A DNA stretch of 56,064 bases from Defluviitaleaceae bacterium (GTDB lineage: Bacteria; Bacillota; Clostridia; Lachnospirales; UBA5962): contig WRBA01000016.1 of assembly GCA_009779915.1 (NCBI GenBank), positions 1 to 56,064 on the forward strand. Direction: 5' to 3'. The translations under genes were made by a program, and so were the position numbers. The notes under the pieces were generated by a model that saw only the letters and a list, made by a program, of their open reading frames with translations, was not told the origin of the DNA and did not search any database. Below are positions 35,640 through 43,141 of the stretch, piece after piece (position 1 is the stretch's first letter; every line of letters starts with the position of its first letter).

Positions 35640-36821
35640 ATGAAATCCATTATAATAATACTGGATAGTGCGGGCATAGGTGCAGACTTTTATGCTCACG
35701 AGTACGGTGACGAGGCGGCAAATACTTTAATGAATATAAAAAAAGCCGTACCCTCTATGAAGCTGCCTAATTTGATTAAACTTGGGCTTTCCCATATTGA
35801 AGGGTGCGGGATTTTAGCAGATGGCTCGGATATAAGTGCCAAAAGCCCCGCAGGTTCTTATGCCCGCTTGATGGCTAAGTCCAAGGGTAAGGACACCACC
35901 ACCGGTCACTGGGAAATAGCCGGACTTGTAACAAAAGACCCTTTTCCAACTTATCCAAATGGTTTTCCTCCGGATGTGATAGAAGCTTTCGAGGAAAAAA
36001 CCGGGCGAAAAACCCTTGCTAACCGCACAGCCTCAGGAACAGAAATTATAGCGGAACTTGGGGCAGAACATATGCAAAGTGAGGACTTGATTGTATATAC
36101 CTCAGCAGACAGCGTTTTCCAAATAGCAGCCCATGAGGAAATTGTACCCCTTAAAGATTTGTATAAGTACTGCCAAATCGCGCGAGATATTTTAAAACCG
36201 CCTCATGGTGTTGCAAGAGTTATCGCAAGACCATTTATAGGCTCTCCTGGCAAATTTGTACGCACTGCAAACCGCCATGACTTTTCTTTGCCCCCGCCTG
36301 CCCCGACGATGCTTGATTTTATTGCTGAAAAGGGTCTCTCGGTTCATGGAATAGGCAAGATTTATGATATTTTTGTAGGTGCAGGCATAACAAAAAACAC
36401 TGCATCCAAAAGTAATATGGATGGGGTGGATAAACTCCTTGAAGCAATGAAAAGTACAGATGAGGGATTGATTTTCATTAATTTAGTGGATTTTGATATG
36501 CTTTATGGGCACAGAAACGATGCGGAAGGCTACGCAAATGCTCTTATGGAATTTGACGCAAGGCTGCCCGAAATACTTTCACTTTTAGGGGAAGATGATA
36601 TACTCTACCTAACTGCCGACCATGGCTGTGACCCTACTACAAAAGGTACTGACCACACAAGAGAGTATGTGCCTCTTATCATATATGGTGAGAATTTGCG
36701 GCAAGGAGTGAATTTTGGCACAAAAGAAGGTTTTGGTCACGTTGCCGCTACTGTACTTGACCATTTAGGGACAGCAGGGGAAGTAGATGGAGAAAGTTTG
36801 CTGGGGTTATTGAGAAAATAA
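35640..36821 (+). CDS. deoB: Phosphopentomutase
   Basis: 393 residues. It converts (deoxy)ribose-1-phosphate to the 5-phosphate. It belongs to the alkaline-phosphatase superfamily, with metal ligands in IILDSAGIGA, the phosphorylated Thr in GKDTTTGHWEIAG, and further ligands in NLVDFDMLYGHRND and LTADHGCDPTTKGTDHTRE. The ATG at 35640 has AAAGGAG at 7 nt. It is 13 bases behind pdp. The product feeds DeoC, encoded on the other strand at 39.8 kb. Confidence 0.96.
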   Translation: MKSIIIILDSAGIGADFYAHEYGDEAANTLMNIKKAVPSMKLPNLIKLGLSHIEGCGILADGSDISAKSPAGSYARLMAKSKGKDTTTGHWEIAGLVTKDPFPTYPNGFPPDVIEAFEEKTGRKTLANRTASGTEIIAELGAEHMQSEDLIVYTSADSVFQIAAHEEIVPLKDLYKYCQIARDILKPPHGVARVIARPFIGSPGKFVRTANRHDFSLPPPAPTMLDFIAEKGLSVHGIGKIYDIFVGAGITKNTASKSNMDGVDKLLEAMKSTDEGLIFINLVDFDMLYGHRNDAEGYANALMEFDARLPEILSLLGEDDILYLTADHGCDPTTKGTDHTREYVPLIIYGENLRQGVNFGTKEGFGHVAATVLDHLGTAGEVDGESLLGLLRK

Positions 36822-36830
36822 AAGTCTTTT

Positions 36831-36870
36831 GCGCGAAGCGCGTAAATTAGCAGACTGGGCTTTGCCCAGT
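36831..36870. repeat. Short-loop hairpins between deoB and deoD
   Basis: GCGC-gaa-GCGC and ACTGGGC-ttt-GCCCAGT stand in tandem just after deoB. No T-tract follows, so they are not a normal terminator and resemble the hairpin words in the blocks at 7.4, 34.2 and 47.5 kb. Confidence 0.65.
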
Positions 36871-36995
36871 AGAGGAGAACTAAAAGTTTTAAGTATAATG
36901 CCGGAACTTTCAGTTCATACCGACATTAAAACTCGTAAAAATTCAAGGGCAGCTTACTGACATTGCATTTTTACAAAATTATAGGAGGATTAATC

Positions 36996-37709
36996 ATGAT
37001 ACCAACACCGCATATTGAAGCCCAAAGCGGGCATATAGCAAAAACCGTACTTATGCCCGGCGACCCTTTAAGGGCAAAATTCGTTGCTGAAAATTTTTTG
37101 GAAAACCCTACACAATTTAACGGTGTTCGAGGCATGTTAGGCTTTACCGGAAAGTATAAAGGAGCAGATATTTCCGTTATGGGTTCAGGTATGGGTATTC
37201 CCAGTATGGGCATATATTCGTATGAGCTTTTCAATTTTTACAATGTTGATAATATTATAAGAATAGGCACCGCAGGCGCTATGCAGCCGGAGGTACAGGT
37301 AAGAGATATCGTTATAGCTCAAGGGGCTTGTACTAACTCCGATTATAGCAGACAGTTTAATTTACCGGGATATTTTGCTCCTATAGCCAGCTATGGGCTT
37401 CTCTCTGCTTGTGTAGAAAAAGCCAAAGCCCACGGAGTGTCCTATCATGTAGGCAATATTTTATCCAGTGACATTTTCTATGATGACGATAAAACAGCCA
37501 ATGAAAAATGGTGTAAACTTGGGGTTTTATGTGTTGAAATGGAAACATCCGGTCTATATATGAACGCGGCAAGAGCTTCTAAAAACGCCTTGGGTATTTT
37601 TACCATCTCAGACTCATTAGTAACAGGTGAAGCCACAACAAGCGCAGAGCGTCAATCTGCTTTTACAGCTATGATGGAAATAGCTTTAGAAACGGCTGTT
37701 AGTATATGA
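36996..37709 (+). CDS. deoD: Purine-nucleoside phosphorylase, DeoD type
   Basis: 237 residues from ATG 36996 with AGGAGG upstream. It releases purine bases from (deoxy)inosine and guanosine. Typical segments are MPGDPLRAKFVAENFL near the start, GSGMGIPSMGIYSYEL, RIGTAGAMQPEVQVRDIVIA and VEMETSGLY, which holds the ribose-binding Glu. SDSL near the C-terminus carries the catalytic Asp. It completes the pdp-deoB-deoD set. Confidence 0.95.
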   Translation: MIPTPHIEAQSGHIAKTVLMPGDPLRAKFVAENFLENPTQFNGVRGMLGFTGKYKGADISVMGSGMGIPSMGIYSYELFNFYNVDNIIRIGTAGAMQPEVQVRDIVIAQGACTNSDYSRQFNLPGYFAPIASYGLLSACVEKAKAHGVSYHVGNILSSDIFYDDDKTANEKWCKLGVLCVEMETSGLYMNAARASKNALGIFTISDSLVTGEATTSAERQSAFTAMMEIALETAVSI

Positions 37710-37804
37710 TTACAAAGCGGAAGGGCGCATTGATATTATGAAAAAGAATCAATACTTTTGTATGGAGAGGTCATATCTTACTGGAGGAAAGGTGTTAAAG
37801 TAGT

Positions 37805-37833
37805 TTGACAGACATTTGATTTTTAAATATAAT
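37805..37833 (+). promoter_or_regulatory. Promoter of the HD/YwgA-like pair
   Basis: TTGACA-N17-TATAAT, a perfect consensus 29 bases before the start codon. Confidence 0.85.
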
Positions 37834-37861
37834 TAAAAAGTGAGAAGGGGGAGAAAGTCTA

Positions 37862-39262
37862 TTGGTAAAAATTAGAGATCCAATACATGGATTTATTGAA
37901 GTTTCTGATCAGGAAATGAAAATAATAGACTCTGCCCCATTTCAACGGTTGCGCAATATCCGCCAACTTGCGACAAGTTATTTAGTTTATCCTGGGGCGG
38001 AGCATACTCGTTTTGCCCATTCTATTGGTGTTATGCATTTGGTTTCTAAGGCTTTCGATGCTGCTGTAGGTAACTTTAAACTTATGAATGATGGTGGAGA
38101 ACTTTTTAACAATAAGATAGATACAAAGTGGTATCGGCAAATCCTGAGATTAATTGCTCTTACTCACGATTTAGGTCACGCTCCTTTCTCTCATGCCTTT
38201 GAAGAAATATTTGCGATAGATCCGAAAGATACTAAAGGCAAAAGAAAAATTAAGCATGAGTATTTCACCATGAAAATTATTTGTGAAACAGAAATTGCAG
38301 ATTACATAAAGCAGATAAGTGATGAGTTTATATTAGACAATATTGAAAATATTGGCAATAACACAGAAGAATATAAGATAACTCCTGAATTGCTATGGTT
38401 GATTTATGAGCAAGAAAACCCAGAGGAAGATTCTCGCTATAAACCTAGGGATTTCAAGTTACTTAGAGGATTTATGAATTCCGAATTAGATTGTGATAAA
38501 ATGGACTATCTATTAAGGGATTCGTATTATTGCGGAGTAAACTATGGTCGTTATGACGTAGATAGGCTTATATCGTCTTTAACTGTATATAATAATGAGA
38601 AATATAATGTTTATCAATTAGCAATTAAACAGAGTGGTATACATGTGTTCGAGGAGTTTGTAATAGCTCGGTATTTTATGTTTATTCAAGTCTATTTTCA
38701 TAAAACACGCCGATATTTGGACTACTTACTGGTAAAAGCAGTAAAAAGTTTAGATATTGGAGAAATAGGGCATGATTTTTCTGTAAACACATATATGCAA
38801 TATGACGATAATAATATTATTGATATGCTAAAAGCTGAGGCTCGAAGTGGCAATAAAAGTGCAATTGCTTTTAAGAATAGAGATTTGAAAAGCTGTGTTT
38901 ATCAAACATCAACACATAGCAATTCAACAAAAGAGACTCAGTGGCTTAATAAAATATATGACGATTTAAAAAAGAATTTAGGCAATAACGCTGTTTGGAT
39001 TGACAAGGCAGTAAAAGAGCCTCATAAAATGCCGGCAATTGGAAGATATGACGATCCTGATGGAAAGGGCATTCCTGTTATTGTTTCGCATAGTGATACT
39101 GCGACTAATGTAATTGAGGAGTCAGTACTGCTTCAGGGGCTGCACAGCCTCATAAGTATTAGCAGAATTTATGTTGATAGAAATCAAAAAGAAAAAGCCA
39201 AAAAAATTGTTAAAAGCTACTTTCCAAATCCAAATGAAAGTTATGAGGAGGATGTGTTATGA
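37862..39262 (+). CDS. HD-superfamily phosphohydrolase, YwfO-like
   Basis: 466 residues. The protein starts VKIRDPIHGFIEVSDQEM and has RLRNIRQLATSYLVYPGAEH, TRFAHSIGVMHL and the central HD metal motif in LTHDLGHAPFSHAFE, with a further Asp in SELDCDKMDYLLRDS. This is the pattern of dNTP triphosphohydrolase-like proteins such as Bacillus YwfO. The start is TTG with GGGGGAG upstream. It overlaps the next gene by 4 nt, and in B. subtilis the ywfO and ywgA genes are also neighbours. Location next to nucleoside-salvage genes fits a role in (d)NTP turnover; substrate not proven. Confidence 0.87.
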   Translation: MVKIRDPIHGFIEVSDQEMKIIDSAPFQRLRNIRQLATSYLVYPGAEHTRFAHSIGVMHLVSKAFDAAVGNFKLMNDGGELFNNKIDTKWYRQILRLIALTHDLGHAPFSHAFEEIFAIDPKDTKGKRKIKHEYFTMKIICETEIADYIKQISDEFILDNIENIGNNTEEYKITPELLWLIYEQENPEEDSRYKPRDFKLLRGFMNSELDCDKMDYLLRDSYYCGVNYGRYDVDRLISSLTVYNNEKYNVYQLAIKQSGIHVFEEFVIARYFMFIQVYFHKTRRYLDYLLVKAVKSLDIGEIGHDFSVNTYMQYDDNNIIDMLKAEARSGNKSAIAFKNRDLKSCVYQTSTHSNSTKETQWLNKIYDDLKKNLGNNAVWIDKAVKEPHKMPAIGRYDDPDGKGIPVIVSHSDTATNVIEESVLLQGLHSLISISRIYVDRNQKEKAKKIVKSYFPNPNESYEEDVL

Positions 39263-39804
39263 TTGAATCTATAGTGCAAAACAATGCTGCGTTTGTTATA
39301 AAACAAATAAGCAACAATCTTCCTGAACCGCCTGTAAAGAAAACACTACACAAAATGATATATTTAATCCAAAAATCAGGTGTTTATTTGGGCTATGATT
39401 ATCACTTATACTTTTATGGTCCGTATAGCGCCGAACTGGATTCTGATGTTACGAATTTGGTTGCAAACGGCATAATTGAGATGAAATATACCGAATACGG
39501 TCATAGATTAGTACCTGACAAGGAAAGTGCTGTATCCTTATCTGAAGAGGTGGATGAGGTGGATGAAGAGCGCGTTAAAAATATTATAAATCACTATATA
39601 GGCAAAGAGAAAAGCTGGACTGCAAAAAGACTTGAATTGCTCGCTACTGCTGTGTATGCATACGAGCATGGTTCAGGCAAAGATGAGCAGAGCATTCTTG
39701 CCGGAGTTAAGCGGATTAAGGGCGAAAAATATACTGATAGTGAAATATTAGAGGTCTTGAGTGAATTTGATTTTTTAGGCTTGGCAATTGAAAAAGTTGT
39801 TTGA
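39259..39804 (+). CDS. YwgA-family protein
   Basis: 181 residues. KKTLHKMIYLIQKSGVYLGY, YHLYFYGPYSAELDSDV and LVANGIIE are the marks of the YwgA family, which has a winged-helix look but no proved function. The C-terminal half is charged, with ERVKNIINHYIG and LELLATAVYAYEH. The start ATG overlaps the stop of the HD gene (ATGA), so the two are translated together and likely act together. It converges with deoC, leaving 32 bases. Confidence 0.8.
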   Translation: MIESIVQNNAAFVIKQISNNLPEPPVKKTLHKMIYLIQKSGVYLGYDYHLYFYGPYSAELDSDVTNLVANGIIEMKYTEYGHRLVPDKESAVSLSEEVDEVDEERVKNIINHYIGKEKSWTAKRLELLATAVYAYEHGSGKDEQSILAGVKRIKGEKYTDSEILEVLSEFDFLGLAIEKVV

Positions 39805-39836
39805 GTTTGGCAGAAAAAATTACCCTTAACATTCTG

Positions 39837-40532
39837 CTATTGGCGCAAATTAACAAACTCCCCCATAATAGCAACAGTACTGCTCGTACCTATCCTCTCT
39901 GCACCTGCCTCTATCATTTTTGCCGCATCATCAAAAGTTTTTATGCCGCCGGAGGCTTTGATTTTAATGGGGTAGTCAGCATAAGCACGCATAAGTGCCA
40001 CATCTGATGTAGCTGCGCCTCCTGTGCCAAAGCCTGTTGAAGTTTTTATGAAATCAGGCTTTACATGGTTTGCTATTTCGCATAACTTCTTTTTTTCATC
40101 ATCGTCCAGATAGCAATTTTCAAAAATAACTTTTGAAATGATACCATGTTCTCTACAGGAGGTAACAATTCTTTCCATTTCATCTTTTATATAGTTGTAA
40201 TTTTTGCTTTTAAGCTCAACAATATTAATAACATAGTCAATTTCGTCTGCGCCGTTATTAATAGAATCCATTGTCTCAAATACCTTTGTTTCCACAGTGG
40301 TTTGCCCGAGAGGAAAGCCTATGGCGGCACCTACATGAATATTATGTCCTTCTGTAAGTCTTTTGCATAGCCCGACAGCCGCCGAGTTAATGGCAAGCAT
40401 TGCGGCATTGCAGTTAATGCCTTCCTTGCAAAGCAATTCAAAATCGGCATTCGAAACAGAAGGCTTAAGCAGAGTATGATCAAAATATTTGCCAAAGGTC
40501 TGTATGTCCATTTTTAATAAATTATCTCTCAT
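39837..40532 (-). CDS. deoC: Deoxyribose-phosphate aldolase
   Basis: 231 residues. It cleaves 2-deoxyribose-5-phosphate to glyceraldehyde-3-phosphate and acetaldehyde, completing deoxynucleoside breakdown. FDHTLLKPSVSNADF opens the TIM barrel. The Schiff-base Lys is in DFIKTSTGFGTGGA, and the second active-site Lys in KASGGIKTFDDA. GGGGAG precedes the ATG. It starts 1 nt after the nagA stop, so it is the last gene of the hgcA-hgcB-nagA-deoC run rather than of the pdp-deoB-deoD cluster. Confidence 0.96.
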   Translation of the reverse strand: MRDNLLKMDIQTFGKYFDHTLLKPSVSNADFELLCKEGINCNAAMLAINSAAVGLCKRLTEGHNIHVGAAIGFPLGQTTVETKVFETMDSINNGADEIDYVINIVELKSKNYNYIKDEMERIVTSCREHGIISKVIFENCYLDDDEKKKLCEIANHVKPDFIKTSTGFGTGGAATSDVALMRAYADYPIKIKASGGIKTFDDAAKMIEAGAERIGTSSTVAIMGEFVNLRQ

Positions 40533-40533
40533 A

Positions 40534-41703
40534 TTAAATCTCCCCTAATTTATTATATACAATATGTCCGTCTGCTATAGTCAAAACAACCTCATCAACC
40601 GGGTTTATAAAAACCAAGTCAGCATCAAAGCCTTTTTTAATATGCCCTTTGTTTTTTTCAAGTCCAATCAGTGCAGCAGGGTTTGCGCTAAGGAGCTTAG
40701 ATAGCTTATTAACAGGCTGTCCTGTAAAACTTTTAAGGTTTTTAAGGGCTTTTATCATCGTTAGTGTACTTGCGGCCCTTCGACCGTCTATGGCTGATTT
40801 TGCGTCTCCGTTTTCCACTACTATCTCCACATCGTTTAATCTATATCTGCCATCACCCATACCTGCTGCCATATTAGAGTCTGTTATGGCTATGATACGG
40901 TCATAGCCTTTAGTTTTTAACATCATACGCAAGGTAGCCGGATGAAGATGAAAACCGTCACAGATAGTTTCGCAATATACATCACTTTCAAGAGCGGCGC
41001 CGATTATAGCGGGCTCATGGTGTTCGAAAGGCTTCATGGCGTTAAATGTGTGTGTTATACTTTTTGCCCCACTCTTTATAGATTCCGTGGAAAGCTCATA
41101 ATCCGCACCGGTGTGACCTAAAGCCACAATAACTCCTGAACGAGATATTGGCTCAATCATATCGTACACACCATCGACTTCAGGTGCTAAAGTTATATAA
41201 CGCAGCATACCGGCCGCTCTGTTTTTTAACCGCTCAAATAGGGCTAAATCACCTGTTTTCAGAAGATTTTCAGGAAATACTCCTCTATGTGCAGGAGAGA
41301 CAAATAAGCCCTCTAAATGAATGCCCAGTAAAGGGGCACCGGAAGAGGCGTTTTTCGCATAAGAGCATAGTGTGTCAATACTCCTGTTTAGACCTTCCTC
41401 CGTATCCGCAAATAGGCTGGCAAACCACCCTGTGACCCCTTGAGCCGCAAAATAACCGGACAAAGCCGCAAGCTCATCCATGGTTGCCCTTGCAACATCT
41501 ATACCGATTGCACCATGGGTGTGAATATCGATAAAACCGGGTAAGGCATAACATCCCCCCATATCAATAATAAGCATATCATGGTTAGCCGAAATTTTAG
41601 GCGATATATCAGTGATAACGCCATTTTGCAAAAGAAGATCGGCTGTTATGAATTCATCCTCCTGTAGGACAGAGGCATTTTTTACAATAATTGTACGGCA
41701 CAT
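40534..41703 (-). CDS. nagA: N-acetylglucosamine-6-phosphate deacetylase
   Basis: 389 residues, amidohydrolase fold, producing glucosamine-6-phosphate plus acetate. Metal-site sequences are GFIDIHTHGAIGID, GIHLEGLFVSPAHRG, ALGHTGADYE and THTFNAMKP, with the catalytic Asp in ITDSNMAAG. I set the start at ATG 41703; an in-frame codon 21 bases earlier would place the AAAGAGG ribosome-binding site inside the protein. That site overlaps the last codons of hgcB, so translation is probably coupled. It may handle sugars from the PTS or cell-wall recycling. Confidence 0.94.
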   Translation of the reverse strand: MCRTIIVKNASVLQEDEFITADLLLQNGVITDISPKISANHDMLIIDMGGCYALPGFIDIHTHGAIGIDVARATMDELAALSGYFAAQGVTGWFASLFADTEEGLNRSIDTLCSYAKNASSGAPLLGIHLEGLFVSPAHRGVFPENLLKTGDLALFERLKNRAAGMLRYITLAPEVDGVYDMIEPISRSGVIVALGHTGADYELSTESIKSGAKSITHTFNAMKPFEHHEPAIIGAALESDVYCETICDGFHLHPATLRMMLKTKGYDRIIAITDSNMAAGMGDGRYRLNDVEIVVENGDAKSAIDGRRAASTLTMIKALKNLKSFTGQPVNKLSKLLSANPAALIGLEKNKGHIKKGFDADLVFINPVDEVVLTIADGHIVYNKLGEI

Positions 41704-41708
41704 AAGTA

Positions 41709-42008
41709 TTACCTCTTTTCGCAATTATCCTCCAAAGAGCAGCAACTTGGCTCACTTCCAGTAAGCCAGCCTTGTATAAAGGCGGCAGCTCAGCCAACTC
41801 CAGGATTAACATTCAGGGCTTTAGCAGGGCAGTTTAGGGCACAGGCACCGCATTCAATACAAGAATTTTTATCTGCCAAATACGCTTTGCCCTTTGCCAT
41901 TTCAAAAACCCCATGAGGGCAAACTATTTCGCAAAGCCCGCAGCCTACACATTTATCTGTATTAAGAGTAAGTGTTGTCACATCCTCTAAATATTTATGC
42001 TTTGTCAT
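41709..42008 (-). CDS. hgcB: HgcB mercury-methylation ferredoxin, predicted selenoprotein (Sec73)
   Basis: A 99-residue partner of HgcA, thought to pass electrons to its corrinoid. Two 4Fe-4S motifs are visible: CVGCGLCEIVCPHGVF and CIECGACALNCPAKAL. The sequence NVNPGVG ends at residue 72, and codon 73 is TGA (41790-41792). HgcB proteins have a strictly conserved Cys at this site (Cys73 in the Desulfovibrio desulfuricans protein, from memory). Reading through gives AAAFIQGWLTGSEPSCCSLE, including the expected C-terminal Cys pair, and TAA at 41709. A bSECIS-like hairpin follows the TGA. If TGA stopped translation, the protein would be 72 residues and lack all C-terminal thiols. The start overlaps the hgcA stop (TAATG). 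Selenocysteine is inferred. Confidence 0.85.
41748..41768 (-). promoter_or_regulatory. Candidate bacterial SECIS element in hgcB
   Basis: On the minus strand UGGCUUACU and AGUGAGCCA form a 9-bp stem (one U-G pair) with apical loop GGA. Exactly 30 bases lie between the UGA and the loop. Known bacterial SECIS elements have a small apical loop with G in the first two positions, about 16-37 nt past the UGA. Confidence 0.7.
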
Positions 42009-43003
42009 TACCTTCTCCCCTTTCCAAAAATATGTGAACAGAGAATTATAATCGCCCCTAAAGCTCCGAAAGAAAAAATAATAGGCAAAGCCCTTTTCAT
42101 TTCCTCTTTAACACCGGAAGGGGAAGTGTATGTAGTGCTCCCTGTAAAATTCATAGCGATAAATGAAGATAAGGCAGGGAAAAACAATATTTGCCCAAAT
42201 GACATTAACCGGCTGCCTTTTGTAAAGCCCTTTGATTTACAGAGTATAGCAAAAGTAGTAAATAACCCTGTTAGCCACCCCTTCCACGCAAAAGCCCTGC
42301 CTGGAATATAGGGTAAAAGCAGAGGCGTAATAAATGCACCGCTAAATACAGCTCCAAAATATGCGGCTATATCACCTTTTACAAAGGGTCTTTTTGCAAA
42401 TTGGTTAGTTAAAAATATAATGCCCATTATAGGAAAAGATGCTTTCAAAACAGGTACAAGCTCCATAGGTGTAAGTACAAGCCGCTCCATAAAATTAAAT
42501 TCTACAAGGCGCATTTCTTTTGTGGCTGTATAGCTGTTTGCAATATATGCTTTAATATCTTTTGCTCGTATAGGGCCGTAAGTGATGGAAAAGCCTGTGA
42601 GCCTTGCTGCTTCATGGGCGTTTACGCCAACGGAACCAAGCTGAGGCAGTATCAGCCTTTTATGATAAACAATATCTGAGAGACAGGTAATTTCAACTCG
42701 GTTTACTAATTCATCTGTACCGAACGTGCCTTTTCCTGCGGCGCACCAAACATTTACACCTTTTGTATCCAATATTAAAAGCCAGCAGGAAAAATCTGTA
42801 AGATTTTTCCGTAATATGTCAAAGGTCAGTTTGTAATTGGCACTTACAAGGACAGGAGAGCTGCCGTCAGGGTTGCCTATGGCGTAAAGCCCCGGTTCTA
42901 CCATATAGTTCATCCGCCCTATACCAAGGCGTACTTTTAAGGCTCCCGCAATATCTTTTAAAGAGAGAGTGGCTGAGACCTTTGGTATATTATTTTTGCT
43001 CAT
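42008..43003 (-). CDS. hgcA: HgcA, corrinoid mercury methyltransferase
   Basis: 331 residues from ATG 43003, with AGGGG 8 nt upstream. HgcA moves a methyl group from a corrinoid to Hg(II), forming methylmercury. The diagnostic cap-helix motif is GVNVWCAAGKGTFG, whose Cys is the lower cobalt ligand in characterised HgcA, preceded by PVLVSANYKLTFD and CWLLILDTKG. From about residue 150 the protein is a membrane domain with about five helices (MGIIFLTNQFA, GWLTGLFTTFAILC, ILFFPALSSFIAM and IIFSFGALGAIIILC). It is followed by hgcB, overlapping by one base. Normal length. The methyl donor pathway is not in the window. Confidence 0.95.
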   Translation of the reverse strand: MSKNNIPKVSATLSLKDIAGALKVRLGIGRMNYMVEPGLYAIGNPDGSSPVLVSANYKLTFDILRKNLTDFSCWLLILDTKGVNVWCAAGKGTFGTDELVNRVEITCLSDIVYHKRLILPQLGSVGVNAHEAARLTGFSITYGPIRAKDIKAYIANSYTATKEMRLVEFNFMERLVLTPMELVPVLKASFPIMGIIFLTNQFAKRPFVKGDIAAYFGAVFSGAFITPLLLPYIPGRAFAWKGWLTGLFTTFAILCKSKGFTKGSRLMSFGQILFFPALSSFIAMNFTGSTTYTSPSGVKEEMKRALPIIFSFGALGAIIILCSHIFGKGRR

Positions 43004-43028
43004 GGACAACGCCCCTTTCCACAGTATA

Positions 43029-43057
43029 ATTATACCCACTGGAGAGAAAGATTGCAA
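43029..43057 (-). promoter_or_regulatory. Promoter of hgcA-hgcB-nagA-deoC
   Basis: On the minus strand TTGCAA-N17-TATAAT, giving a leader of only about 20 bases before hgcA. No metal-responsive operator is recognised, though the -10 region is itself palindromic (AGTATAATTATACT-like). Confidence 0.65.
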
Positions 43058-43101
43058 AGGATTATTTACTACAGCCAGTTTTTAATTTTTGCGAAATCTG
43101 T

Positions 43102-43107
43102 TATAAT
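43102..43107 (+). promoter_or_regulatory. -10 element of the QueG-like gene
   Basis: TATAAT 34 bases before the ATG; only a weak -35 (TTTTTA) lies 17 bases further up. It is divergent from the hgcA promoter. Confidence 0.45.
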
Positions 43108-43141
43108 CTAGTAAAAGCCTAAAATTACAGGAGGAATAATT

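Noticed and set aside
37738-37803. 21-residue frame MKKNQYFCMERSYLTGGKVL after deoD
   Set aside because: No clear ribosome-binding site and no recognised family; too short to support without conservation data.
41790-42008. hgcB ending at the TGA as a 72-residue ferredoxin
   Set aside because: The following frame carries the family's C-terminal Cys pair and reaches exactly to nagA with coupled translation; chance conservation is unlikely.
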